A DNA stretch of 64,000 nucleotides from Micromonospora ferruginea (GCF_013694245.2 NZ_CP059322.2:4471001-4535000); one strand, 5' to 3'; positions 37,495 through 45,762 are shown, counted from the first letter of the stretch. The notes: generated from the letters alone by a model not told the origin. Made by a program: numbers and translations.

Positions 37495-38261
37495 GTCCAT
37501 GTCTCCGCCACTCCCCTGATCAGCTCGATCGAGCGCCGCTGGGTAAGCGCCTCGCCGGTCACGCTCTCCCACCTTCGGCCCAGGCTAGCGACGTCGACCG
37601 GATCGGTCACGACCTGACCGCGGAGCTGATTGTCGAGATACGCCAATTCCGTCCCGTCGGGCAGCCGGCCCAGCACGAACGGGCCGGCCAGCCCGGTGTG
37701 CCACGGACCGTCGGCCGGGATCACCCGGACCTGGACGTGCTCCCGCCCGGCGACCGCCGCGAGATGCCCGAGCTGCCCGACCATCACCGACCGGTCGCCG
37801 ACCGGCCGGCGCAGCACCACCTCGTCGATCACCGCGACGAGTTGCGGCGGGTCGTCCCGGTCGAGGACGCGCTGACGCGCGATCCGGCCCGCCACGATCT
37901 CGTCCACCACGGCGGGCGCGAACAACGCGCCCGTGCTCAACACGGCGTGGGCGTACCCCTCGGTCTGGAGCAGGCCCGGCACGAGCAGCGGCTCGTACCA
38001 CCGAAAGCTGGTGGCGTCCTGCTCCAGCTCGACCCACGGGCGGAACCACGGCAGGTCGCGGCGGCGGAACGGCTCCGGCCACAACTCGGCGACCGCGCGG
38101 CCCAACACCTCGGCGACCGCGACCCGGGTCTGCGGATGCGGGATGCGGCCGGCCGCCAGCCAGCGCGCCGCCGTCTTCGGGTCGACCCGGACCTTCGCGG
38201 CGAGCGACTCGGAGGTCTCGCCCTTCTCCGCCATCGCCACCCGCAGCACCTCGTTCGCCAT
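37491..38261 (-). CDS. XRE-like regulator with DUF5753 domain (Scr1 family)
   Basis: The 256-residue protein has a helix-turn-helix at residues about 1-60 (LAAKVRVDPKTAARWLAAGR) and a DUF5753 sensor-like domain from about 75 to 255 (the FRWYEPLLVPGLLQTEGYA start is diagnostic). The N-terminal DNA-binding part is shorter than in most members. With the downstream DUF397 gene it forms a regulator pair of the Scr1 type. Upstream lies a 733-bp gene-free stretch containing the inverted-ended element and three copies of a 19-bp motif, any of which could be its target. Confidence 0.88.
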   Translation of the reverse strand: MANEVLRVAMAEKGETSESLAAKVRVDPKTAARWLAAGRIPHPQTRVAVAEVLGRAVAELWPEPFRRRDLPWFRPWVELEQDATSFRWYEPLLVPGLLQTEGYAHAVLSTGALFAPAVVDEIVAGRIARQRVLDRDDPPQLVAVIDEVVLRRPVGDRSVMVGQLGHLAAVAGREHVQVRVIPADGPWHTGLAGPFVLGRLPDGTELAYLDNQLRGQVVTDPVDVASLGRRWESVTGEALTQRRSIELIRGVAETWT

Positions 38262-38440
38262 CCGCGCCTCCCGTCCGGTCACCCATGGGCGGCACCGTAG
38301 CGACGCTCCGTATCGATGTCCGCACTCACCCGGCGTGTCGCGCCCGAACCTCTTGCCGACATCGAAGATGGGCGCCCGATTCCCCGGAAAGGCCCCGGAG
38401 GTGTCCTCACCAGCCGAGGTCGAAGTCCTCCCGGGGAGCG

Positions 38441-38801
38441 CCTTTCGAGCTGATATCGCATACGACTCAGGGCCTGGGAACGCGAGGTGGCGGGAATTGC
38501 GATCCACGCGGCGGCCCGGCGGCGGTCGGGCTCCGACGCCGGGCCGGGTAGCAGGAGCGAGCAGCAGGATGCGGAGCAGCGGGCCGAGGTGGGGCCTGCC
38601 ACTCGGCGCGGCCGACGATCACGACGTTGGTCCGGGGCGGGGCCCGGGCGGGACCGGGGCGGGGCCTGGGCGGGACCGGGGCGGGGCCCGGGCGGGACCG
38701 GGGCGGGGCCCGGGCGGGGTCGGGGCCGAGCCGGGACCGGGGCGGGGCCCGGGCGGGGCCGAGCCGAGTGCGCGATATCACCAACGACTCAGCTCGAAAG
38801 G
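38441..38801. mobile_element. 361-bp non-coding element with 13-bp perfect inverted ends
   Basis: CCTTTCGAGCTGA at 38441-38453 is exactly inverted at 38789-38801. Beside each end is a direct copy of a 19-bp motif (38452-38470 and 38774-38792). The centre carries 22-bp GC-rich tandem repeats. No open frame is convincing on either strand and no clear target duplication is visible. It looks like a small non-autonomous insertion (MITE-like), but that is inference. It fills most of the 733-bp gap 38262-38994; no other gene is seen in that gap. Confidence 0.45.
38632..38758 (+). repeat. Five 22-bp GC-rich tandem repeats
   Basis: Units CCGGGGCGGGGCCCGGGCGG plus two bases start at 38632, 38654, 38676, 38698 and 38737; a 17-bp variant (38720-38736) interrupts the last two. 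Units differ at one or two positions. The tract is wholly G/C apart from a few bases and probably folds strongly. Confidence 0.85.
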
Positions 38802-38912
38802 AGTCCCGCCCCTACCTACCCGCCTGGCCGGACCTACCGCAGGAGCCGCGAAATCCGTCGTTTATGTAAACGCCGATCGCTGAATCCGTTGCCTTCGACC
38901 GAAGATACTTGC

Positions 38913-38931
38913 GTTATCAGCAACGACTGTG
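38913..38931 (+). promoter_or_regulatory. Third copy of the 19-bp TATC-ACGACT motif, before the spuC-like gene
   Basis: GTTATCAGCAACGACTGTG resembles GATATCGCATACGACTCAG (38452) and GATATCACCAACGACTCAG (38774). This copy lies 64 bp before the aminotransferase start and overlaps a weak -10 (GTTATC, 18 bases after TTGCCT at 38889). It may be an operator. Confidence 0.4.
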
Positions 38932-38994
38932 GGATAACCGTGGGCAGAGCGGCCGGTGTCACCCCGGACCGGCCCGCGACCCGATGGGGCTGAC

Positions 38995-40341
38995 ATGGCC
39001 AACGCCACCGACCACCTCTGGATGCACTTCACCCGGATGGCCAGCTACTCCGCCGGCGAGGTCCCGACCATCGTGCGCGGCGAGGGCGCGTACATCTGGG
39101 ACGCGCAGGGCCGCCGCTACCTCGACGGGCTCGCCGGGCTCTTCGTGGTGAACGCCGGCCACGGCCGGACCGAGCTGGCCGAGGCCGCCGCGAAGCAGGC
39201 CGGCGAGCTGGCGTACTTCCCGCTCTGGTCCTACGCCCACCCGACCGCCGTGGAGCTGGCCGAGCGGATCGCCGCTCTCACCCCGGGCGACCTGAACCGG
39301 GTCTTCTTCACCACCGGCGGCTCGGAGGCCGTCGAGGCGGCGTGGAAGCTGGCCCGGGCCTACTTCAAGCGCACCGGCCAGCCCAACAAGTACAAGGTGG
39401 TCAGCCGCTACATCGCCTACCACGGCACCTCGATGGGGGCGCTGTCGATCACCGGGCTGCCCGGCATCAAGAGCGACTTCGAGCCGCTGGTGCCCGGCGG
39501 CATCAAGGTGCCGAACACCAACTTCTACCGGGCCCCGGAGCACGGCGACGACCCGGAGGCGTTCGGCCGGTGGGCCGCCGAGGAGATCGGCCGGGCGATC
39601 GAGCGGGAGGGGCCGGACACGGTCGCGGCGGTGTTCCTGGAGCCGGTGCAGAACTCCGGCGGCTGCTTCCCGCCCCCGCCCGGCTACTTCGCGCGGGTCC
39701 GCGAGATCTGCGACGCGTACGACGTGCTGCTGGTCAGCGACGAGGTGATCTGCTCCTGGGGCCGGCTCGGCGAATACTTCGGCGCCACCCGCTACGGCTA
39801 CCAGCCGGACATCATCACCACCGCCAAGGGCATCACCTCCGGCTACGCCCCGCTCGGCGCGATGATCGCCAGCGAGCGCCTGATGGAGCCGTTCCTCACC
39901 GAGACCGGCATGTTCGCCCACGGCGTGACGTTCGGCGGGCACCCGGTCTCCTGCGCGGTGGCGCTGGCCAACCTGGAGGTGTTCGCGCGGGAGGACCTGG
40001 TCGGGCACGTCCGGGCCAACGAGGACGCGTTCCGGTCCACCCTGGAGAAGCTGACCGACCTGCCGATCGTCGGCGACGTGCGGGGCGACGGCTACTTCTA
40101 CGGCATCGAGCTGGTCAAGGACAAGGCGACCCGGGAGACGTTCGACGAGGCGGAGTCCGAGCGGTTGCTGCGCGGCTTCCTCTCCACCGCGCTGTTCGCC
40201 GCCGGGCTCTACTGCCGGGCCGACGACCGGGGCGACCCGGTGGTGCAGCTCGCCCCGCCGCTGATCGCCGAGCAGCAGCAGTTCGACGAGATCGAGCAGA
40301 TCCTGCGGGTCGTGCTCACCGAGGCGTGGTCGCGGCTGTAG
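38995..40341 (+). CDS. spuC: Class III aminotransferase, putrescine-pyruvate type (SpuC-like)
   Basis: The 448-residue enzyme fits the SpuC/YgjG-related omega-aminotransferases: HLWMHFTRMASYS opening, the FFTTGGSEAVEAAWKLAR phosphate loop, DEVICSWGRLGEYFG with the cofactor aspartate and the PLP lysine in ITTAKGITSGY. It would turn putrescine to 4-aminobutanal with pyruvate as acceptor, feeding patD at 20 kb. An FAD oxidoreductase gene follows 3 bp after its stop. Beta-alanine-pyruvate aminotransferase is a less likely alternative. Confidence 0.87.
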   Translation: MANATDHLWMHFTRMASYSAGEVPTIVRGEGAYIWDAQGRRYLDGLAGLFVVNAGHGRTELAEAAAKQAGELAYFPLWSYAHPTAVELAERIAALTPGDLNRVFFTTGGSEAVEAAWKLARAYFKRTGQPNKYKVVSRYIAYHGTSMGALSITGLPGIKSDFEPLVPGGIKVPNTNFYRAPEHGDDPEAFGRWAAEEIGRAIEREGPDTVAAVFLEPVQNSGGCFPPPPGYFARVREICDAYDVLLVSDEVICSWGRLGEYFGATRYGYQPDIITTAKGITSGYAPLGAMIASERLMEPFLTETGMFAHGVTFGGHPVSCAVALANLEVFAREDLVGHVRANEDAFRSTLEKLTDLPIVGDVRGDGYFYGIELVKDKATRETFDEAESERLLRGFLSTALFAAGLYCRADDRGDPVVQLAPPLIAEQQQFDEIEQILRVVLTEAWSRL

Positions 40342-40344
40342 ACC

Positions 40345-41721
40345 GTGCGCTACCGGGACCTGTCCTACTGGCTGTCCGACCTGGACGAGCCGCTGACCCC
40401 ACGGGCCGGGTTGCCCGGCGACACGGACGCCGACGTGGCGATCGTGGGCGCCGGGTACACCGGGCTGTGGACGGCCTACTACCTGGCCGAGGCCGATCCG
40501 ACGTTGCGGATCGTGGTGCTGGAGCGGGAGATCGCCGGGTACGGCGCCTCCGGCCGCAACGGCGGCTGGTGCTCGGCGCTGTTCCCCACCTCGCTGCCGG
40601 CGCTGGCCCGCCGGCACGGGCGGGACCGGGCGCTCGCCATGCAGCGGGCCATGCACGCCACCGTCGGCGAGGTCGGCCGGGTGATCGCGGCGGAGGGCGT
40701 CGACTGCGACTGGCGGGCCGGCGGCACGGTGCTGCTCGCCCGCTCGCGGGCGCAACTCGACCGGGCCCGGGCCGCGGTGGCTGAGGCCCGCGCCTACGGG
40801 CTGACCGACGACGACCTGGTGCTGCTCGACGCCGCCGAGGCCACCGCCCGGTGCGCCGCCGACGGGGTACGCGGCGGCACGTACACCCCGCACTGCGCGG
40901 CCGTGCACCCGGCGAAGCTGGTCCGCGGCCTGGCCCGGGCGGTGGAACGCCGGGGCGTACACGTCTTCGAACGCACCGCGGTGACCGCGCTGCGGCCGGG
41001 CGCGGCGGTGACCCCGGCGGGCGTGGTCCGGGCGCCGGTGGTGGTCCGGGCGACCGAGGGCTTCACGCCGGCGCTACCCGGGCACCGGCGAGCGGTGGCG
41101 CCGGTCTACTCGCTGATGGTGGCCACCCCACCGCTGCCCGCGGAGACCTGGGCCCGGATCGGGCTGGCCGGGCGGGAGACGTTCGCCGACCACCGGCACG
41201 TCATCGTCTACGGCCAGCGCACCGCCGACGACCGGCTCGCGTTCGGCGGCCGGGGCGCGCCCTACCACTACGGCTCCCGGGTGCGCCCCGGCTTCGACCG
41301 GGAGCCCCGGGTGTTCGCGGCGTTGCGCCGGGCGCTCGGCGAGCTGTTCCCGGTGCTCGGGCCGGAGCCGCCGGTCACGCACACCTGGGGCGGTCCGCTC
41401 GGCGTGGCCCGGGACTGGGCCGCCTCGGTGGGGCTGGACCGGGCCACCGGGCTGGCCTGGGCCGGCGGGTACGTCGGCGACGGGGTCGGCACCAGCAACC
41501 TCGCCGGACGTACGCTCGCCGACCTGATCCGGGGCGTGGAGAGCGACCTGACCGCGCTGCCCTGGGTCGGGCACCGCTCCCCGCGCTGGGAGCCGGAGCC
41601 GCTGCGCTGGCTGGCGATCAACGCCGGCCTGAAGGTGATGTCCTCCGCCGACGCCGCCGAGCACCGCACCGACCGCCCGTCCCGCCGAGCGGCCCTCTTC
41701 ACCCGTTTCCTGGGCCACTGA
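40345..41721 (+). CDS. FAD-dependent oxidoreductase, DAO family (second copy)
   Basis: The 458-residue protein starts at GTG 40345. It has the FAD-binding loop DVAIVGAGYTGLWTAYYLAE, the GRNGGWCSALFP motif and a C-terminal GGYVGDGVGTSNLAGRTLADL cofactor segment. It resembles PuuB-like amine or gamma-glutamyl-amine oxidases and is a paralogue of the protein at 31040-32461. It is co-transcribed with the SpuC-like aminotransferase gene (3-bp gap). It probably oxidises an amine or amino acid of the same route; the substrate cannot be seen. Confidence 0.85.
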   Translation: MRYRDLSYWLSDLDEPLTPRAGLPGDTDADVAIVGAGYTGLWTAYYLAEADPTLRIVVLEREIAGYGASGRNGGWCSALFPTSLPALARRHGRDRALAMQRAMHATVGEVGRVIAAEGVDCDWRAGGTVLLARSRAQLDRARAAVAEARAYGLTDDDLVLLDAAEATARCAADGVRGGTYTPHCAAVHPAKLVRGLARAVERRGVHVFERTAVTALRPGAAVTPAGVVRAPVVVRATEGFTPALPGHRRAVAPVYSLMVATPPLPAETWARIGLAGRETFADHRHVIVYGQRTADDRLAFGGRGAPYHYGSRVRPGFDREPRVFAALRRALGELFPVLGPEPPVTHTWGGPLGVARDWAASVGLDRATGLAWAGGYVGDGVGTSNLAGRTLADLIRGVESDLTALPWVGHRSPRWEPEPLRWLAINAGLKVMSSADAAEHRTDRPSRRAALFTRFLGH

Positions 41722-41728
41722 CCGCCGG

Positions 41729-42106
41729 TCAGTGGTTGGGGGGGATCACCCGGAGGTGGCCCCGGCGGCCCTGCTGGTGCGGGGGCTGGGCCTGGGGGCG
41801 GGACTGGGGGTCCTCGGGCGGGCGCGGCGGGGCCGGGCGGGCGGCCTCGCGGACCGCCTCGGCCAGCGCGACCAGGTCGTCGGTGGTGGGCGGCGGCGGC
41901 TCGAACTCGCCCTCGTGCCGCACCACGTCCCAGCCGCGCGGGGCGGTCAGGCTGCGCGCGTGCTGCTCACACAGGTCGTACGTGTGCGGTTCGGCGAACG
42001 CCGCGAGCGGGCCGACCACCGCTGTCGACTCGTTGTAGACATAGGTCAATGTGGCGACCGCTTGCCGGGGGCAGCCGTTACGGGAGCAGCGCCGTGGTGA
42101 CCTCAC
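41729..42106 (-). CDS. DUF3499 family protein
   Basis: The 125-residue protein begins at GTG 42106 with RSPRRCSRNGCPRQAVATLTYVYNESTAVVGPL and has further cysteine and histidine in YDLCEQHA, giving a likely zinc ribbon. The last third is a disordered Pro/Gln-rich tail. It matches DUF3499 (Rv3258c in mycobacteria), which lies between phosphomannomutase and the PF06262 gene in related genomes. The PF06262 gene is divergent from it here, as expected, but the phosphomannomutase side is replaced by the FAD oxidoreductase gene. Confidence 0.88.
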   Translation of the reverse strand: MRSPRRCSRNGCPRQAVATLTYVYNESTAVVGPLAAFAEPHTYDLCEQHARSLTAPRGWDVVRHEGEFEPPPPTTDDLVALAEAVREAARPAPPRPPEDPQSRPQAQPPHQQGRRGHLRVIPPNH

Positions 42107-42260
42107 GTGCGGCAGGGTATCCCCATTACCGGGTCCGGCGCACCGCTTCGCGTTACGACACGCCCGTCATGGTGATCACAATTCGCCCGATCGGCGCACC
42201 GGCGCGCCGGGGTGCCGCGCCACGGCGGCCGGGCCGGGCCACCGGGCTACCCTGTCCGTC

Positions 42261-42710
42261 ATGACGAGCCCGCAGAACCGCCGCCCCGGCTCCGGCCGGC
42301 GCACCCACCGCGACCGGCACGGTCGGGGGCTGCGCGGGCGGCTGGTGCCGGCCACCGTGCCGCTGGCCCGGACCAAGGCCGAGGTCTTCGACGACCTGGT
42401 GCTCGACACCGTGGAGACGCTGGAACGCCGGTTCGCCAAGGAGCTGGCCGGGGTGGAGTTCGCGGTCGAGGACGTCCCGCCGGACCTGAACGTCTACGAC
42501 TCCGACGTGCTGGAGGACGGCGAGGTGCCGCTCGCCCGCCTCCTGCCCGGTCGCCCGGGCCGCCAGGAGGTGCCGCCGCGCATCGTGCTCTACCGGCGGC
42601 CGCTGGAGTTCCGCGCGATGGACCGGGAGGACCTGGCGGATCTCGTGCACGACGTGATCATCGAGCAGGTGGCGAACCTGCTCGGGGTCGACCCCGACGA
42701 ACTGGCCTGA
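42261..42710 (+). CDS. PF06262-type metallopeptidase-like protein with degenerate zinc motif
   Basis: The 149-residue protein matches by context and sequence the actinobacterial Rv3259 group of zincin-like proteins (AGVEFAVEDVPP, IVLYRRPLEFRA). The expected HExxH zinc helix is replaced by HDVIIEQVANLLG, so the second histidine and the glutamate of the motif are missing and peptidase activity is doubtful. A basic N-terminal tail (about 30 residues) may bind nucleic acid. It lies between DUF3499 and whiB, the conserved order. Confidence 0.82.
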   Translation: MTSPQNRRPGSGRRTHRDRHGRGLRGRLVPATVPLARTKAEVFDDLVLDTVETLERRFAKELAGVEFAVEDVPPDLNVYDSDVLEDGEVPLARLLPGRPGRQEVPPRIVLYRRPLEFRAMDREDLADLVHDVIIEQVANLLGVDPDELA

Positions 42711-42773
42711 GCGCCGCACGTCGCGCCCGACCTACGGACCCGGGCGGCCCCCACCGCCCGGCCCGTACGCTCC

Positions 42774-43034
42774 TCAGGCGGCGACCCGCCGCTTGAGCTT
42801 GCGCCGCTCCCGTTCGGAGAGGCCGCCCCAGATGCCGAACCGCTCATCGTGGCCGAGCGCGTACTCCAGACATTCCGTCTTCACTTCACACCGCGAGCAG
42901 ATGCGCTTCGCCTCGCGGGTCGAGCCGCCCTTCTCGGGAAAGAACGCCTCCGGGTCGGTCTGCGAGCAGAGCGCCCGCTCCTGCCACTCCGGCGCGTTCC
43001 CGAGCAGGTCGGCCACCTCGAGCTGGCCGTCCAT
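42774..43034 (-). CDS. whiB: WhiB-family iron-sulphur regulator (WhiB/WhiB2 group)
   Basis: The 86-residue protein has the four cluster cysteines (ALCSQ, RICSRCEVKTEC) and the GIWGGLSERERRKLK turn that binds the sigma factor and DNA. It fits the WhiB2/WhmD group needed for cell division and sporulation septation. AAGGAGG lies 8 bases before ATG 43034. Upstream, a TTGACG-N18-TGTAAT promoter lies under a perfect 16-bp palindrome (43150-43165). The neighbours PF06262, fbiA and fbiB support this assignment. Confidence 0.95.
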   Translation of the reverse strand: MDGQLEVADLLGNAPEWQERALCSQTDPEAFFPEKGGSTREAKRICSRCEVKTECLEYALGHDERFGIWGGLSERERRKLKRRVAA

Positions 43035-43149
43035 CGATTGCCTCCTTGTCGCGCACCGGCGTCATTCGCCGCTGCAACCCCCCACGCGAAAGGCGTGCCT
43101 GTTCGTACGGGCCCAATTGGTGCGCTTCCGTGCGAACAACCCCATTCAA

Positions 43150-43165
43150 ATTACACGCGTGTAAT
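43150..43165. promoter_or_regulatory. BldD-like palindrome over the predicted whiB -10 box
   Basis: ATTACACGCGTGTAAT is a perfect palindrome. Its halves TTACAC and GTGTAA fit the BldD half-sites TNACNC and GNGTNA, though the spacer is two bases instead of one. Read on the minus strand, its left half is the -10 hexamer TGTAAT (43155-43150), 18 bases after TTGACG (43179-43174). Confidence 0.55.
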
Positions 43166-43442
43166 GCGTGCGCCGTCAAGCCAAACTTGATAATGGAGTC
43201 GCCCTCCCGACACGTCCGGGACAACCGCCGTGGCCGCCCCTAGCCTCGCAACCTGCCCTATCGATTCAGACCCCGGACGAGTAACGCCCTCCCCGGCGAG
43301 TTGCCCCAAGTTTTCTGCCGTGGCGCGACACCGGGTGGGCCGGCCGGGCGCCCCCGCCGGCCGTCGTCCAAGATCACAAATGGTGGGGCAAAGGGTAACG
43401 TGCCCGGCTGGGTACCGCCTGCCAAGGCGATCAACGCCGATC

Positions 43443-43471
43443 GCGCCCCGTCCACCATGTGGACGGGGCGC
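43443..43471 (-). terminator. Perfect 13-bp hairpin after the 43493 gene
   Basis: GCGCCCCGTCCAC and GTGGACGGGGCGC are exact complements with a 3-base loop, 22 bp past the stop of the minus-strand gene. Confidence 0.75.
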
Positions 43472-43492
43472 GCAGGTCGGCGGAGTCGCCGG

Positions 43493-43837
43493 TCAGTCGT
43501 TTCGCGACGGTGAGCTGGTCGGCCAGACGAATTCGGCGATCGACCCGCCGGTGACGGAGATCGCGCCGGCCGGCGTGTCATCGTCCCACCAGACGGTATA
43601 CACACCCGCCTCCAGATCCGGGTAGACGGCACTGTGGAAGACGCCGTCCAGGACGTGCCGCTCGCGTACCGCCGAGTGGGTACGTGGCCCGTCCCGATCC
43701 GCGCGGCTGATCTCGATCTCCCGTCCGTGCAGCTCCCGACCGGTGTGGATGATCAGCGCACCGGTGTCGCCGCCTAGGTCGAGCATGACCGTGCCCCGGT
43801 ACGACGGGCCGAGATCGTGATGCTGGTGTCGATGCAT
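43493..43837 (-). CDS. Small conserved protein of unknown function
   Basis: The 114-residue protein begins MHRHQHHD, a histidine cluster that could bind metal, and continues as a beta-rich single domain (YRGTVMLDLGG, ALIIHTGRELHGREIEIS, AGVYTVWWDDD). It has no signal peptide or membrane segment. Similar short proteins occur in other actinobacteria, but I know no function. It is 12 bp after the DUF4331 gene, so the two are probably expressed together. Confidence 0.7.
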   Translation of the reverse strand: MHRHQHHDLGPSYRGTVMLDLGGDTGALIIHTGRELHGREIEISRADRDGPRTHSAVRERHVLDGVFHSAVYPDLEAGVYTVWWDDDTPAGAISVTGGSIAEFVWPTSSPSRND

Positions 43838-43849
43838 GGCGCGCTCCCG

Positions 43850-45247
43850 TCAGGACTTCTTCGCCGGCGGGTTGTTGAACCCGTCGTACGGGGTGCCGAG
43901 GAACGGGAAGTCGGCGAGGAACGGCGCGGTCACGTCACCCGCGTCCAGCCCCGGCGTGACGGCCGCCGCCGCGGCGTCCGGCTTGAACGTCTTGTCCACC
44001 AGCGGCACGGTGAGCCCGGCGATCGCCCGCAGCGCGATGGTCACCACGTCGTCGCCGACCCGCCGGCCGTTCGGGAAGCCGGCCAGGTCGCCGCCGAGCA
44101 CGCCGAACCGGTCCGGTTTGGCGCTGGGCCGGATCGCCGTGTTCAGCCGCAGCATGTCGGCCTGCGTGTCGCCGGTGGTGTTCGCGAAGCCGTCGATCAG
44201 CCCGGCCGGCACGCCGGTGAGCAGGATCGCCACCAGGTCCGCGCGCGGCTTCTTCGCCTTGTTCAACGCCTCCAGGCTCGGGAACACACCCGGGTAGAGC
44301 ACCGGCAGCAACGCGGCCAGTTCGGGCCGCTCGACGAACCCGGCGAACCGCTTGTCCTCCGACGGCGGCAGCGTGTTCCACAGGTCCTTCTTGGACATCG
44401 GCACGATCACCTCGTTGAACAACGGGTTGCCGAGCCGCGACACCTGCGTGAACGGGCCGGTGGTGACGTCCTTCGACACCCGGTCGCCGAGCACCCGGAC
44501 CTGCTGGCGGGACGCGCTGGTCCAGACGCCGATGGTCGACGCGCGGTCGGCGTAGCCGTACCGGCTGGACTTACGGCGCACCTTGGCCAGCGGCACCTGG
44601 ATCGCGATGCTGTGCACGTTCAACCGGTCCAGCGCGTTGACCGGCTCGCCCTCGGTCTTGAACAGCTTCTTGCCGGCCACGTGCAACTGCTGGAACGGCC
44701 GCAGCGTGCCCAGGTCGAACACCGCGCCCAGGTCCACGAAGAAGCCGTCGGCGCGCTGGCCGGCGAACACCTTCTCACCGGTCGACAGCTTGAACGTCGC
44801 CTGCTTCACCAGGTTCTGGTAGTTCGGCGTGGACAGCGGACCCACGTTGCACGGCGGGCAGGGCAGCTTCGTGGCCAGCACGTGCTCGCGGCCGTCCGCC
44901 ACCCGGGTCAGCCGGTAGAACTGGCGCCGGTTCCAGTTCTTGCTGTCCAGCGACTCGATCGCCCCGGTGTTGTAGAGAAAGCTGTTCTGGTTCGTGATCT
45001 CGGTGGTGAATTCGAACCGATAGGTGACGTCCGGGTAACCGTCGCCGTCGTTGTCGACGTGGATCTCGTACCGGACGTCGTCGCCGAACTCGAAGAAGTT
45101 GGGGCCGCCGGACGGAAGCTGCACCGGCACGTAGTTGGCGATCAACGTGACCGTGTCCGGCCGGGTCGGGCTGACGAACGCGTACAGGTCGGAGCTGTCG
45201 GCGACCGGATCCTTGGCGATCTCCGGGGCCTCGCGGTGAGAGGACAT
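43850..45247 (-). CDS. DUF4331 family protein
   Basis: The 465-residue protein opens with SSHREAPEIAKDPVADSSDLYAF, the signature of DUF4331, and contains DNDGDGYPDVTYRF, a calcium-binding-like acidic loop. A cysteine pair PCPPC is near residue 130. There is no clear signal peptide, although many relatives are exported. Function is unknown. A small Tat-exported protein gene lies 73 bp upstream and a small DUF gene follows, forming a three-gene group of unknowns. Confidence 0.87.
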   Translation of the reverse strand: MSSHREAPEIAKDPVADSSDLYAFVSPTRPDTVTLIANYVPVQLPSGGPNFFEFGDDVRYEIHVDNDGDGYPDVTYRFEFTTEITNQNSFLYNTGAIESLDSKNWNRRQFYRLTRVADGREHVLATKLPCPPCNVGPLSTPNYQNLVKQATFKLSTGEKVFAGQRADGFFVDLGAVFDLGTLRPFQQLHVAGKKLFKTEGEPVNALDRLNVHSIAIQVPLAKVRRKSSRYGYADRASTIGVWTSASRQQVRVLGDRVSKDVTTGPFTQVSRLGNPLFNEVIVPMSKKDLWNTLPPSEDKRFAGFVERPELAALLPVLYPGVFPSLEALNKAKKPRADLVAILLTGVPAGLIDGFANTTGDTQADMLRLNTAIRPSAKPDRFGVLGGDLAGFPNGRRVGDDVVTIALRAIAGLTVPLVDKTFKPDAAAAAVTPGLDAGDVTAPFLADFPFLGTPYDGFNNPPAKKS

Positions 45248-45320
45248 GGCGGAACCACACCTTCGTCGGGGGGACGTGAGTCGGGCCGGCGTCGGGGCCC
45301 GCGCCGGAAGGGGGCGGGGC

Positions 45321-45611
45321 TCAGCGGCGGGCGGCGCGCACCAGGCGGTCGGCCAGGCCGCGGTCGCGCACCTCGACCCGGGTCGTGCCGACGAAGACGT
45401 CCATCGTGCCGGTGGCGGCGTCGCGGAGGTGCACCACGATCGGCTCGTCGCGCCGGCTCGCGGACGGGGCGTTCTGCGCGGCGGACAGGCCCGGCACGGC
45501 CAGCGCGGCCGCGCCGAGGGTGGCGCTCGCCGCGGCGGTCAACGTCTGCCGGCGGGTCAACCGCGGCCAGGCCCGCCGCCTCGGCGCGTCGGTGGTCTCG
45601 TCAGTGCTCAT
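45321..45611 (-). CDS. Small Tat-signal protein
   Basis: The 96-residue protein has a twin-arginine signal (LTRRQTLTAAASATLG, about residues 19-34) followed by ALAVPGLSAA, and a mature part of only about 50 residues (EPIVVHLRDAATGTMDVFVGTTRVEV). The mature sequence recalls twin-arginine-exported small beta proteins encoded before DUF4331 genes. ATG 45611 (MSTDETT) is preferred to a longer frame of low-complexity sequence. Function unknown; shared export with the DUF4331 protein is possible. Confidence 0.7.
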   Translation of the reverse strand: MSTDETTDAPRRRAWPRLTRRQTLTAAASATLGAAALAVPGLSAAQNAPSASRRDEPIVVHLRDAATGTMDVFVGTTRVEVRDRGLADRLVRAARR

Positions 45612-45762
45612 CGGCAACCTTTCCGCAACCGGCGCCGCAGCGCCGCGGGGGGCGGGCACCCGGACGCCGCCGGGTCCCCGGGCTGGGGTCACCGGCGGCG
45701 GTCCTCGCCGCAACCGCCGCCGGCATCCACAGGTACGGCGCGGCGCGGAAAAAGGTTCGACG

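Larger units (their letters stand above)
43035..43492. other. 458-bp gap between whiB and the small DUF gene
   Basis: The right part holds a strong hairpin (43443-43471) that ends the incoming minus-strand unit. The left part is the whiB promoter and a leader of about 108 bases. Nothing coding is convincing in between. Confidence 0.6.

Noticed and set aside
37303..38261. Toxin-antitoxin module
   Set aside because: DUF5753 and DUF397 features identify a Scr1-type regulator pair; no toxin signature is seen.
38632..38758. CRISPR-like array
   Set aside because: The 22-bp units are head-to-tail without unique spacers, and no cas gene is near.
38467..38993. Short coding frames inside the 733-bp gap
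   Set aside because: They translate the tandem repeats into Arg/Gly/Ala or Pro/Arg runs and lack ribosome sites.
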